DNA from: Tetmemena sp. SeJ-2015
Taxonomy: Eukaryota; Ciliophora; Spirotrichea; Sporadotrichida; Oxytrichidae
Direction: 5' to 3'
DNA: 64,000 nt
NCBI GenBank assembly: GCA_027382625.1
Contig: JAJKFJ010023572.1
Location: 62,001-126,000, forward strand
Below, in pieces: positions 22,932 to 33,870 of this stretch (its first letter is position 1; the number at the start of each line of letters is the position of its first letter). The notes below the pieces were generated by a model. That model was not told where the DNA came from. It did not search any database and saw only the letters and a program-made list of their open reading frames with translations. A program made the position numbers and the translations under genes.

Positions 22932-24449
22932 ATGGCCACAAATAAAGAGATAATTTACAATGAAACGCTCAAGATGCAAAATGGCCTTAGGAAGACTTAA
23001 CAAGATTACGGATTCTCTCCAAAGCAATCAGGATATGCTTTCAGGGGATGCAAGAGGAGACAAGAATGATCTTCAGGTTTATCAAAGACTAAAACGCTGG
23101 AGAGTGGAAAGATCCAGAAAAAGAAAGCCCGACTAATTAGAGCATGGGTGGCAGCCCTAGGAACAGCCGTAAAAGCCTCAAGAGCAACTTCAGCAACTAG
23201 GTAGGCAATCAAAGTACAAAGAATGCTTAATCAAAGTAGTAGAACTAAACTTTTGTGACTGGCGCAGTCAGAGTGGCGAATTCATTAGACAGAAATCCTA
23301 AGCAAGCCCTGCAAGCATGTCATAGAGCTTAGTTAAGTTTTTATTTAGGAGAGACAAACGATCTCAAGCTAATGCAGTTTCTAAGAGATTGGGATAAGGA
23401 TGAACCTTAGACTACTTACGATCTTGAGCTGTATGCTAATGAGTTATGGATGACCACTAAATAGTTTGAAGAGGATCTGAAGAAGCATTATGCAGTCTAT
23501 TAAACTTAAATAGATACTCTTAACAGACAACACTATAAAAGGGAGACTCAAATTAAGGAGAAGCACGAGCTATATATGGAAGCCGCAGAGGTAAGAATTT
23601 AATGATTGGTAATAAATCTTAGAGAGCAATTAACCAATTGAAGATAGACAAATCGAGAATAGTTGAACACTATGAAATGCAAATTTGCGACTATTAATCT
23701 TTCATATACAATCAGCATATTCCTTTCGAAGATATAAACGATTTGGTGAGGAAGGACAACATCACTTCAGATCTTGAAAATCCGAGTGAAGCAGACATTT
23801 ACATCAAATCACTCTAGAAGTGTATCAGAAGTCTGAAGTTAGAGGTGAAGAGACTAGAAACCTAATACATCTATTCAAAGAAAGAAATGAAAGTTCTAGA
23901 GGAAAAGATTACAGCTCTAGAAGGGAAGATAAGCCTAGGGAAGGAGTATACCGTCAAATCAGTCTTTAATTTTTAAAAGTCGCCTAAATGCTAAAATTCT
24001 TCAATAGCATAAAGATCATAAATGAGAATGTAGGCAAAGAGCCACTTATCGTCTTTCGTGATAGTGAGGCTTTTGGAAAATCATTCACAGACACTTACAA
24101 TTCAGTGATAAGATTTTGCACTACTAAGTTGGAATAAGTTAGTCTTCATTTCTCACAGCTTAAAAAAATAATGCAAGAACATGTCAAAAGATAAGCTAGT
24201 CCTGTGAGATAGAATAGCAGCAAGAAAGTTACTGGATAACAGAAATAGAACTCCCCTAAGAGCAGTTAGGGAGGGCATACTCCAAATGCGAGAGGGATGC
24301 AATAAAATTCAGACATTAACGTTTCAAGCGAGGCTAATGCAATATCATCTAGTTATAAAGCGTTTTTCCTTCTTTTAAATTCAAAATTTTACTTCAGAAA
24401 AGAAGTTTTATTACTTACAATCTAATTTTTATATTTTAACATGATTTGA
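22932..24449 (+). CDS. Coiled-coil protein, function unknown
   Basis: ATG 22932 (MATNKEIIYNETLKMQNGLR). A 32-nt segment at 23040-23071 must be removed at a TTCAGG pointer to enter the main frame (FIKDQNAGEWKDPEKESPTN). The middle part is Ser/Asn/Gln-rich, then LELYANELWMTTKQFEEDLK starts a long charged helical region. GT-AG intron at 23591-23622. A second frame change is explained by a GGAA pointer (23901-23904 and 23924-23927), giving VLEEDKPREGVYRQISLQFL. The C-terminus is Ser/Gln-rich; the last TGA in frame is 24447-24449, but the final 80 nt are AT-rich and the true stop may lie earlier after another splice. Confidence 0.65.
23040..23071 (+). other. Candidate IES, pointer TTCAGG
   Basis: TTCAGG at 23040-23045 and 23072-23077. 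Deleting 32 nt gives GYAFRFIKDQN and removes an in-frame TGA. There is no GT anywhere near the left border, so a standard intron cannot replace it. Confidence 0.72.
23901..23923 (+). other. Candidate IES, pointer GGAA
   Basis: GGAA at 23901-23904 and 23924-23927. Deleting 23 nt moves the coiled-coil frame into the only downstream frame that stays hydrophilic and helical for another 100 codons. Confidence 0.5.
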
Positions 24450-24554
24450 TTCATAACTTGATTATCTCTTATCTATAATTTTTTGTCTTATTTCAAATGG
24501 ATAATAATAAGCAACGAGCACTCACGGACTGTGAAATTAATATTTGCACATTAC

Positions 24555-24800
24555 ATGGGAGTTGAAACGATTGAAGGGAAGTCGAGAGGAGATGATGGAA
24601 GCAGATTAAGTGTTGTCATGAAAGGACCTCCTCTCAAGAAAAATACGATTAGAACCTCACAATTTAACAAGAAGGCAAAACTTTATTTTAAACTAGGAAA
24701 CTTTGGGACTCTCCTTAATATTCCTGAAAATGATGCTAAAGAGCAAAATTATCACTTTAATTTAAACTATAGCATAATTATTCTGAGTAATTAGTTTTGA
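24555..24800 (+). CDS. Small protein, unknown
   Basis: ATG 24555 gives about 81 codons ending at TGA 24798-24800: MGVETIEGKSRGDDGSRLSV, KGPPLKKNTIRTSQFNKKAK, then a less ordered tail. Upstream, ATG 24498 in another frame (MDNNKQRALTDCEINI) could be the true start if a short segment between them is removed. No family recognised. Confidence 0.4.
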
Positions 24801-25574
24801 TGAAGCAAGGCCTTGAAAAAAAAAGTAACTTCTTAGACAGGACCTTTCCACCCTATATTTTTGATGAGTGAAGATAGCTATTGGGGAATGAGTGAATCTT
24901 CCTTTTATCTCACATAAAACTATTTAGCTAAATCAGTTTTTTAGTTGCCTTGAAGGCATAACAATAGCGGATGTCTCTGCCTAAATTTAAAGCTTATCTT
25001 CAATTTTATCATATTCAATAAAATAATGTGAAAAACGGCGAAATGGTCAAGCTCTAACTAAGTTGCTTATAAAATAAGCACAAGCTTGATACCAATTTTC
25101 GCTATAGATTTCGAGCAATAACTTTTCTACTAAAGGGCCCTTATTGCGATAAAAACGGAACTCTGTTAATTAAAATTAAGCTTAAACTTTTTTTATTTTT
25201 TAAAGCACTTCAATTATAAAATAATATAATAACTCATCAATTAAAATTGGTCCGAATTTAATAGAAAATAGAAGTTTATAAAAATAAAAAAAATTGTAGA
25301 TAAGTTTTCTGGGTTTGATATTATTTTTATAAAATTAATTCAAAAGAACTTTAAAATCGATAATATTAGACATACATCTTGAAACGGATGGCCAATCTGT
25401 GCAAGATTTTAGGTTATTCTTTCACTGACTTCTTAAAAATCATAACTATTTAAAATATTTACCTTTGATGAACATGAACCTAATTAAGCTTATAAAACTT
25501 AGGTAAGTCTATAATTTATTCCCTAATTATCTAGACTTATACTAAATTCGCTTATACTTTAAATTGACTATAAG
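24801..25574. other. AT-rich intergenic DNA
   Basis: No gene, repeat or RNA signal recognised. Confidence 0.45.
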
Positions 25575-27993
25575 ATGGTCATTCAAGTTCACCTTAATTA
25601 AGAAAATCAGTTGGCTCAACAAATACTTATCCAAACTCGCCAGGGAAGAAGCAAAAATATTTGCAAACAAAGAACCTAAAACTTTCCCTAGACCCTGCTG
25701 AAAAATACAAGATAGAAATTGAGGCCTACAAGAATGAAGATGATAGACTCACTCACAGATAGAGTGCCTATTTATTTCCTTACATAGAGAGCGCCTTCAA
25801 CATGCGTTTCACTCAATCTCAGAAAAAGGATCTCACTAATGTTTGAACATATTTAGAATTTATAATGAGATATCCATAGAGAAGCTAATTGGTCAGATCA
25901 ATGAACTAATGCAAAGCTCCTGCTAAGAGAGAAGAAGGATATCTGACATTTTATTTTACAACCTAAGTTACCCTCTGGCTGATATTTTGGAAATAGTGAA
26001 GCACAAAGAGAGTGGCGAGGTTCAAGGATTCTCAATAAATCCTAAGATGGCTAGACTAATGTTTATAAAGAGTTTGAATGATGAAATCGGAATTATACTT
26101 TTCTTTAATTAGAGATCTGCTTGTCTATGTGATTCAATTGAACAGAGTATTCTCATCAGATAGAACTCTGAAGTTGCAGAATCAAGCAGATGCAAACCTC
26201 GTGAAACAAACCAAGGACTAAGAGATTTAGACTTTCTTCCCTGATCACTTCAGAGAGAAGTTAAGATCCTTTTATTTGTCCCTATGCTACTAAATGCCTG
26301 GAGAAGCCCCTTTTAAACATGAGAAAATGGTTGATAAATGTGATACATAAAAGGATATCTTAATTATTTGTAAGGACTTGCTGAATTTGCCTGTATAGCA
26401 TATCTACGCAACTAATCTGAAGGATATCTTAAACGAAGACGACATGGATTATTCAGAAAAGAGGATTAAACTCACTCTTGAAACTTTTCTGGAGGTCCTA
26501 TCTTCCAAGCTCAAAGATTTGATAGCTCACCACTATAAGACTTAAAGTAAAGTAAAGTAAAATTTGAGGAATGTAATTAATAATTAATTTCAAAACCAGC
26601 ACTTATTACAGTCTAGTTAAGAAACCGAAATTATTATCCTATGTAAGTTTGCGTTGTTTATATATTTGTAGGGATATTTCCTTTCAAGTGGGCAACCACT
26701 CGAGTTAAAATTTCCTACATTTGCTGGGACCGTTTTTCTTTCATCATTCTGCTTCCAGATTTACTATAAGACTTAATTTGAAGCGTTTAATAAACTCAGG
26801 GAGTATGAAGATAAAATTGAGAATGCAGGCGAGGAAATGCCTAAGAAAGGGGAAAAGTTCGACTTCAAAATAAACTTTGATGAGCTGTTCATGGATGAGC
26901 GCACACTCTCTGATCTCAAAAAGACATTAGCGAGGCTCACACAGAAAATGTCAAGACGCAAAGCCATGAACTAGAGCAATGAAAATCTGCTTTCAATTCT
27001 CAAAGTTATTAATTTAATTGTTGGCAGTGAGGGATCAGGAGAATCAAGAGATCTCACTTCTCCTGGGTTGAAGAAAGGATCCCTTTTCCAAAGGAGCGAA
27101 GCAGTAGTGAAAGCTGAAGCTTTGATGGCCGAGAGATACAACTCTTTGATGAAGCCTTTAGATGAGGTAGTAGTTGGAATTCTAGAAGAAGCTGATAAGA
27201 ATGGTGTGTTTATAGAGAGCATAAAAATAGACCAATTCCTAGCAGCTGCTCTAAGGGAAGAAGACTAGTCCTATGCAATTGAGACGTTGACCTAGTTTCT
27301 GTAAAGTATGAGAGACATTCTCCAAAAGCATCCAGAATTTCACACTATCCTATAGATAGGGAAGAACAATCACAATCTTAAGTCGTTTTTTTTACTTCAA
27401 ATCTGACTGAGCACAAAGTCATCTTAAGCAAAGAAGAGAAAGAGTAGTACTACAAGGCAAAAATAGAGGACCTAGAAAAGTTGATCCAAAAACAAAGACA
27501 GAACTAGCTCTTAAAGTCTAGTAAACTATCGAATCCAATCACAGTGATGGATTAGAAGTAAGGTAATAATCCCAAGACTTCATTGGTGGCTTAGTTAAAT
27601 GCGAGCTTTGGATAAGCTTAAAATACTAAAGGCCAAGCTGATGCTATGAAAAAGAAGGGATTGAATGCTAAACTAGTGCAGTAAATTGCCAAAAGGGAGG
27701 AAGCAGAGAAGGCAGCATCCCTTGATAGGAAAAAGACTAACCTATTCGTTTAGTCAAGAAAGTAGGCAAATAAATTCATGCTACCTCCTGCTGAGTAAGA
27801 GCAACATGATAAAAGCAATCCAGCTCAGATTTAGAAGAATAGTCATATCAGCCCAGGTGGAAAAGAGGAAATCAAGTAAGGATAAGTAAATGAGCAAAGG
27901 TCTAGGAGGAGAAGCATTCTTCAATCCTAAGTAATTTCTCCTCTAGCAATAAACCGCAAATTCAATTTCCAATAAACACACTTGTCACAATGA
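25575..27993 (+). CDS. Large helical cytoplasmic-type protein, unknown
   Basis: Coding from about ATG 25575 to TGA 27991-27993. Conserved-looking blocks: DDRLTHRQSAYLFPYIESAF, EISIEKLIGQINELMQSSCQ, LFYNLSYPLADILEIVKHKE, FFPDHFREKLRSFYLSLCYQ, ILIICKDLLNLPVQHIYATN and, after 26690, FDFKINFDELFMDERTLSDL with RLTQKMSRRK. The C-terminal 200 residues are Lys/Gln-rich coiled coil. Two clear IES candidates: 25837-25862 (TAAT) and 26091-26106 (AATTA). The first 40 codons need another join near 25620. A frame change at the T8 run 27386-27393 may be a sequence error. The architecture (helical body, basic tail) would suit a cytoskeletal or RasGAP-related protein, but no family was identified. Confidence 0.65.
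25837..25862 (+). other. Candidate IES, pointer TAAT
   Basis: TAAT at 25837-25840 and 25863-25866. Deleting 26 nt gives KKDLTNEISIEKLIGQ and removes an in-frame TGA. A GT-AG intron here would be 16 nt and leave the frame wrong. Confidence 0.68.
26091..26106 (+). other. Candidate short IES, pointer AATTA
   Basis: AATTA at 26091-26095 and 26107-26111. Deleting 16 nt gives LNDEIGIRDLLVYVIQ and opens the long downstream frame. No GT-AG pair fits. Confidence 0.62.
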
Positions 27994-28158
27994 AGCAGCA
28001 TGATCTAACACTGTCAGAATATATAAATTATTTGCTATTATGATGTCAGAAGTAGTGCGACATATCAGTCAACAGATATGCATTCCGGGGGCAATCTTAA
28101 AATTTATTTTATACTTGCTAGTTAGCGGTCATCTGTAAAAGACCATCAAAATGTCAAT

Positions 28159-29550
28159 ATGATTGCAACAACTTCTGATCCTTTTTTCGATAAAAGAATC
28201 AGCTAAGATATGAAGACTTTTAGAACCTCTGAAAATTCATCTATCGTAGATCCACAATAAAACTAGTATGGATCTATTACCACTTTTCCATATATGCAAG
28301 GCTTGAAATTTGAATAGCAAGAAGGAGGACTAGAGAGAAAAATATTCTCTCAGGAAAACGGAAGTTATTTTTTAAGGTAGCCTCTCTTATCGAGTGGTGA
28401 AGACTCAATCACATTTGACAAAATTAAGCCACTTGATCCACTAAGCCTACTATGATAGATTTCTAAAAACCTTAAAAGCTGAATCCAATTCATAACTCTA
28501 CTTTCTCGCCATTATATATTTATATACCTCTTCATTTATTTTCTTCATAGCATTAGAATAAACCCCAGACAACTTTGAATTCCCCAAGAGGAACTGAGAG
28601 GAAGTCTTTCTTCAAGAGTAGATAGAACTAGATAAATACCAGCTTTCCTTCAAATAAGACCAATAATTTTCCCTCACCTAGTCCTCATTCTAAACCGAAT
28701 TAGTCCCCAAATCCTCCACCTCTGACCGGCACTCCAAATCAGAACTTCAACGGAGTGTAGAATCAGTCATTCTAGAACTAAACTAAGAGCAGTAATCAGA
28801 GTGGGAATAACACCTCAGCAATCAACGACCTGTCAACAAAACGCAAAAAAGGAGGACTCAGTATTAATATAGGCAAGTTGAATGAGCATAACACTCATAT
28901 CACGCCCAATAATATTATACGTTCATCCCAGATTTTTCAAAAACTTTTGAGTTTGCTTCGTAAGGCCTGGATATACTAGGAAGAAGCTCTTGTCATCTGT
29001 GTTAAAACTTGGTACTGTAAGCACTCCTAGTCGGACGAGTGTTGCTAGAAACAATTTGAAGAAAAAAGTCATTTTCCTTTATTAAATCCCACAATTATAG
29101 GAAAAGTTCTCAATGGATGAATTTGAAGCCATTTCTCTAAGTTCAGTAAAATACGAAAAAAAGTGGCTACTTTCTGGAAAACCTGGCTTCCTAGCCAGTA
29201 GTGAAAAATCTGGGCTGAACGGATATTATTATAAAATTTGATACTGGGAAATCCATGGCATTCACTATGCAAAACAGCCCTCAGGTTGTGTTTTAGAAGT
29301 CCCCTTTTCAAGGGTAGAAGATTCAGCCCTTGTAGTTAGATGCTGGTAAAAACGATGATGAAATTTCATTAGGTGAGGAAAGCAAAATGCAGAGCAAGAT
29401 GAGCCACACAAGCAGAGTAAAGATGGCTTTTAGAAAGAGCTCAATACAGCAGCAGAGTTCTCAGAGTGCAGTACTTACCAGCAATTTAGATGACGAAGAG
29501 TCAGAGCTCAAAGAGACTAAATAATTTTTAACTTATATGGGTAAATGACG
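28159..29550 (+). CDS. Asn/Ser-rich protein with conserved C-terminal part, unknown
   Basis: ATG 28159 (MIATTSDPFFDKRISQDM) reads to a TGA near 28454; coding resumes after an AT-rich gap ending near 28551 (HQNKPQTTLNSPRGTERKSF), so an intron or IES of about 90-100 nt lies between. The middle is Asn/Ser/Pro-rich. A structured block follows: FQKLLSLLRKAWIYQEEALV, VKTWYCKHSQSDECCQKQFE, then FSMDEFEAISLSSVKYEKKW after removing 29061-29100 (pointer GAAAA). One more small frame change near 29232 is unresolved. The tail (MQSKMSHTSRVKMAFRKSSI) ends at TGA 29548-29550. No family recognised. Confidence 0.6.
29061..29100 (+). other. Candidate IES, pointer GAAAA
   Basis: GAAAA at 29061-29065 and 29101-29105. 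Deleting 40 nt gives QFEEKFSMDEFEAISL in one frame. Confidence 0.6.
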
Positions 29551-30133
29551 TTCACTACCTAAAAAGGACCGATCATACATTAGTTATTGAGCGTTTTAGT
29601 CAGAAAACCAAAAAGCCTATTAAAAAATTTATTTAAGGGGTGCTTAATTCTGCTATCTAATTTATATAGTCACATGATAGTCTCTTTTACTCACCTCAAA
29701 AGGACGAACCAAAATTATTTGAGTTTTAACTAGACGCATTCTTCAGGCAGAAAACCAAAAAGCCTATTTAAAAAGGAGTCATGAGGCTTTTGACAGGAAG
29801 ATTTAAAGATTGACGGCAAGACTCCCTTACCCAATTCTAAGATAAACAATTTAATTTTATAAATGGAAACTCTTTTGGATAATTTAAAAACTCTAATTAC
29901 TCAGATACCAAAATCAGTATTAAATTTCAATATTAACCTCTTGAAAATCTTAATTCTTTGGCTGGATTCATTCCATCAATTTAGGGAGAGATTGCTATTT
30001 CAAATTATCCTTAAACTATTGCTAAAGTTTTAGCAAATTTTTTTAATTTTCTAGTTAATTTAATTTGAGCAATAAGAGGCCTTATTTGAGGGACAAGGAT
30101 ATTAAAAATAATAATAAATATAAGAAAGAAAAT
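29551..30133. other. Intergenic DNA with a degenerate direct repeat
   Basis: Contains the exact 21-nt string CAGAAAACCAAAAAGCCTATT at 29601-29621 and 29748-29768, each preceded at 130-150 nt spacing by AAAAGGAC. No gene seen. Confidence 0.6.
29601..29768 (+). repeat. Two-copy direct repeat, 21-nt core
   Basis: The cores at 29601-29621 and 29748-29768 are identical. Flanking sequence is only loosely alike, so this looks like an old tandem duplication just upstream of the secreted-protein gene. Confidence 0.75.
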
Positions 30134-31073
30134 ATGTTCAAGAGTACCACTCTCGTTCTCGCAACAGCTCTTCTCGTTGCCAAGACAACCGCACTCGGCG
30201 GCTCCCTCATGGCTCAGACCCAGACCAAAAACATTGTGTCTGAAAAGAACTTCGTGTTGGACCTTCAATTTGACTACGACATTCCCTGGGTTCTGGACTT
30301 ACCTACCATGGGTGCCGACTTCTACTGGCCCTAAAATGGAGATCAACAAAGATTGAGCAGCCTTGTTTCCGCCCAAGTCTACAGTTAAACTTTTGATCAA
30401 TATATACTTTCATCGATCTTAAGTATAAACAATTCTACAAGTATACTTGAACTTCACCGTGTCCGCAGAGATTTACGAGACCACCCAACAGAAGGTCACC
30501 CTCAGCCTCATCCCCTTCAGAGTCTAAACCTACTTTTTATTTAACTTCCTAATGGTTTTTAAAATTAATGAGTTTACCCAGTTGTCGACTTTTTCAAGGC
30601 TGTCAGAGACACCACTGCCAATACCGTTGTCTTCTCAAAATATTTAAATACTTTTTTATTTACTTCACCAACAGACTGGCCACTTTAAAAATATTCGATC
30701 TTTAAGGAAGATATAAATAGGAGGGATATAATAAATAATTGAACTTTCATTTCTCTCGCTGAGATCCACACCTACTACTACTCCAACTGGAAGGCTTGCG
30801 GTAACTCACTTAAAAATATTCTATTAAGATATGGATTTGCTAAAATATGTTAAGGTTAAAATATTTTGAACGTGTTTATGAATGCCGACTTGTCAAGCAA
30901 CTTGGATGACGCTTTCGTGGACCAATACTGCGGTTACAACCCCAGCACTGCCACCTGGACCTACGACTACAATGAATACTTCTCAAAGCTCAGAGGCCCC
31001 AGATACGAAAAGAACATCGAGCTCTGGAATTACGATGAGAGTTTTTATATTTATTGAGACCTTCAATAACTGA
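30134..31073 (+). CDS. Secreted protein with at least four IESs
   Basis: ATG 30134 begins MFKSTTLVLATALLVAKTTA, a clear signal peptide, followed by an exported-type domain rich in aromatic residues (LQFDYDIPWVLDLPTMGADF, LNFTVSAEIYETTQQKVTLS, AEIHTYYYSNWKACG, VDQYCGYNPSTATWTYDYNE). The coding pieces are GC-richer and use C-ending codons (AAC, GCC, TTC), as in the eS27 gene, suggesting strong expression. Six AT-rich insertions break it: 30374-30437, 30521-30579, 30631-30662, 30682-30742, 30803-30868 and 31037-31055. Removing each at its pointer (CAAGT, AGT, CTTC, ACTTT, AAC, GAG) gives one frame of about 215 codons ending FNN at TGA 31071-31073. The first and fifth could instead be GT-AG introns. 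Family not recognised; possibly a lysosomal or cell-surface protein. Confidence 0.8.
30521..30579 (+). other. Candidate IES, pointer AGT
   Basis: AGT at 30521-30523 and 30580-30582. Deleting 59 nt gives LIPFRVVDFFKAVRDT. The GT-AG reading (GTCTAA to CCCAG) leaves the frame wrong. Confidence 0.75.
30631..30662 (+). other. Candidate IES, pointer CTTC
   Basis: CTTC at 30631-30634 and 30663-30666. Deleting 32 nt gives TVVFTNRLATF. No GT-AG pair with matching phase exists here. Confidence 0.78.
30682..30742 (+). other. Candidate IES, pointer ACTTT
   Basis: ACTTT at 30682-30686 and 30743-30747. Deleting 61 nt gives NRLATFISLAEIHTYY. The segment contains no GT dinucleotide at all, so it cannot be a standard intron. 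The clearest IES in this gene. Confidence 0.85.
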
Positions 31074-31630
31074 GGACTGCTTTGATAAGCTCTTCAAGAG
31101 CAAATTTCGATTGATTAATCGTTCTAGCTGCATTCCAGCTTATTCATAAAGCAAAATAAGATAATTGAATCAAATTAATGTAGGAGGAGGAATAATAATT
31201 CCCTTAATCTCACTTTAAATTTAAAGGTCTTAATTTTATTTCACCATTTCACACCCTTGAGCAGTCTGATCTGAAGGGAGTCACTAATATAATTGGATCC
31301 TTTTAATACTTCACTCCAACTTTAATTAATGAGTAATCTATTATTAAAGTATAATTATATCAAAACTCATTAATCTATCTCAGCCAAGAACAGTTGCATA
31401 CCTGTAATAAGTATAAAGTAAGGGCTGTGCAAAAACGTTATAAATAATTTATAGCTGCCAAATTTGAGAGATTAAGTCACCTCAATTATCAAAAATTAAG
31501 TATAATGAGGGAAAATTAGAAATCAGAGTGTCACCAGTCTTCTATATTTAAGTTTCTGGAAAGCGAGGAATGAAATGAAGAGGATATTACGTTTGATTTG
31601 ATAGGTTATAATAAAATTGGGGCACTTTTA
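31074..31630. other. AT-rich intergenic DNA
   Basis: No supported feature. Confidence 0.45.
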
Positions 31631-33760
31631 ATGGCACTATCCATCAAATAATTAACAGTACAGCAGCAGAAACTCCAATACTTATAAGATCTGCAGCTCC
31701 ACACCATCGCATCAGCTCTCAAGCAAGATATAAATACCGCAGATCCATCAATAAAACATCTCAAAGAGGTTAGTGTTAACTATAAATTCTTAATCAGTAG
31801 ATTGATCGTTATATTTTGTGATAGGTTTTATAAAATGAGTTCGAGGAGCAAAATACGAAAATAGTTTCAGATATCGTCTATGGAAGAGTGAAAGTCAAGA
31901 AAGTAAGTTAGCAGTAATTTTTCATTTTGAATCACAGAGCAAGCACAGAGTGAAAGTGAGGGAAGACTTAATGCTCGATAAAGTCGCTTAGAAAAAGAAT
32001 GAGATAAAATACATGCTGCAAAATATGGTACTTATAGGTCAGATAGGACAGAAGGAATATGTAAGCTACCACATTAAATCCAACTTAAACTCTTAATAGG
32101 AGGACAAAATGAAGATGCTAGACGATAAGTTTTACCTCTTTAAAGAAGCTGTGCTTAATAACGAATACACTAATTTGGAAAGTTACATGGGCATTTCACT
32201 AGCACCCACTTTAGAAACTTAGTAAGGCAGTCAAAACGCACTCAGGTCTGGAGTATATTAGGACGGCAACAAAAATCTTCAATCACAGTCTGATCCTGTG
32301 GAGTTCATCAAAAGAATTCAAGAGGAAAAGAGACAGAGGAAACTCAGGAAGTAGCAGTTGCAAAAAATGATATTCGAGAAGCAGAGGAAAGAACAGATGG
32401 AGAGAGAAAAAGAGCACGAAAGGGAGTAAAAACTGAAGGAGTAGCAAAGGAAAAGAGAACTTGAAAACCTGTAACAGAAATTATTGGAGAAGGAAGAAGC
32501 AAGGAAAATATTTCAAGAGGAGACTTCACTTAGAGTCAAAGAGGTGCTAAATAAACAGTACTTGTTCAAAAATTTAGAGGTGAGGTATCAAGAGACTATT
32601 GAAAAGCCTTATGAGGAGGAAAAGTAGCAACGACTTCAAGAGCTGAAGGATCTAATGAGTAAGCCCATAGATTCAGAAGCACTTATATCTCATGAAAAGA
32701 GATATTTCCGCCTTAAAATTCAGCATGAAAATGAAATCCAGAAATAGAGAGCGGCAAGTTTAAAGGCAGAGCGGGAACATTTTGAAAATCTGAGATATAA
32801 ACCTGACTACAGTTTGATAGAGGAAAAAAGAGAGCAAGAAGAGCAAGCCTTGAAAAAGAAGAAACAGTTTTTAACTAAGGTTTCATCTTATGGAGACTAT
32901 GTATGCTTGTTTAAATTTATGTAAAGGAAATTTACTACCCAAAAATTAGCATAGAAAAAAGGGAAGAGCTTGAAAGGTTAAAAGAATAACTTTTAGCTAA
33001 CAAACCAAGAATTCAAAGCAACATCAAAATAATTTCAGGAAATAATTCTGAAGACCAAGAATATATCGTTTATGATTTCATTTTTAAGCTCTATCAGAGA
33101 AGCTTAAGGAAAAGACACAAAGGTTCCATAAAGTGTCTTAGAGCGTGAGTCTATCTCACAAGCAAGCACATCACCTCAAGAATAATTCCTCTTAGCAAAA
33201 GTATTAAAATCATTATAGCGATAGCTAGCCCCAACTTAATATTTCGAAAAGAAGAGATCACTCTATCGATAACAGTAATTTTGATGACTTGAATAGCAAT
33301 TCAATAGATTTCGCTTATTCAGGTTCCCATGAATCAAGGAGAAGACCTAATTGGAAGGTAAATAAATCTTTGACTGATGAGGTATCATCTCAGAAGTCAA
33401 AGCAATCAAATGTAATAGACTTCCTTAAAGAGTAGAGAATCAAAAGATAGCTACTTGAGAAGTAAGGAAAGATAAATAGTAGAAGTCAACTTTATTCCTA
33501 GTTCAGAGAATCCCTCACAACTGATAAACTCAAGATGTGAGATAAAAAATTCATTATCTTCATTAAGATTTATCGGCTCATCAAACTCCTACAAGAGGTT
33601 TGAGCAAATGAAGGACATGGCTAGGGTGATTGAAGAAAAGGCTCAAAGATAGGAAAGTTATATGAGGGTGAAAGGTAACGATATAGGCGCAACGATAGCA
33701 GTTAATGAAATGTACTTGGATGCCATCCATGCTAAATTATAGGTTTTGGAATAGATTTGA
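31631..33760 (+). CDS. Long coiled-coil protein, cilium/centriole-like
   Basis: ATG 31631; GT-AG introns at 31769-31824 and 31903-31937. The centre (32280-32880) is an almost unbroken Lys/Glu/Gln/Arg coiled coil (EKEHEREQKLKEQQRKRELE). Then VSSYGDYVKEIYYPKISIEK and REELERLKEQL, a pattern seen in ciliary coiled-coil proteins. Interruptions: 32898-32917 (pointer TATGTA; a 26-nt GT-AG intron would also keep frame but drop VK), about 33067-33098 (GT-AG intron or a short AAGCT-bounded piece) and 33487-33517 (CAACT). The end SYKRFEQMKDMARVIEEKAQ leads to TGA 33758-33760. Function unknown. Confidence 0.72.
33487..33517 (+). other. Candidate IES, pointer CAACT
   Basis: CAACT at 33487-33491 and 33518-33522. 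Deleting 31 nt gives INSRSQLINSRCEIKN and removes the TGA at 33538. No GT-AG alternative. Confidence 0.6.
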
Positions 33761-33870
33761 ATTATATGTTAAATTATAGGAATATATCATTATTTGCTAA
33801 AACTTTGCTGAGGATTAGAACACTTCTTATAACATTTTAAGCAATAAGGATTTATAATAATTTAAAGATT

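Noticed and set aside
18839..28745. Shared 12-mer CTGACCGGCACT in the GC island and near 28732
   Set aside because: A 12-nt match between two places in 64 kb is expected by chance many times.
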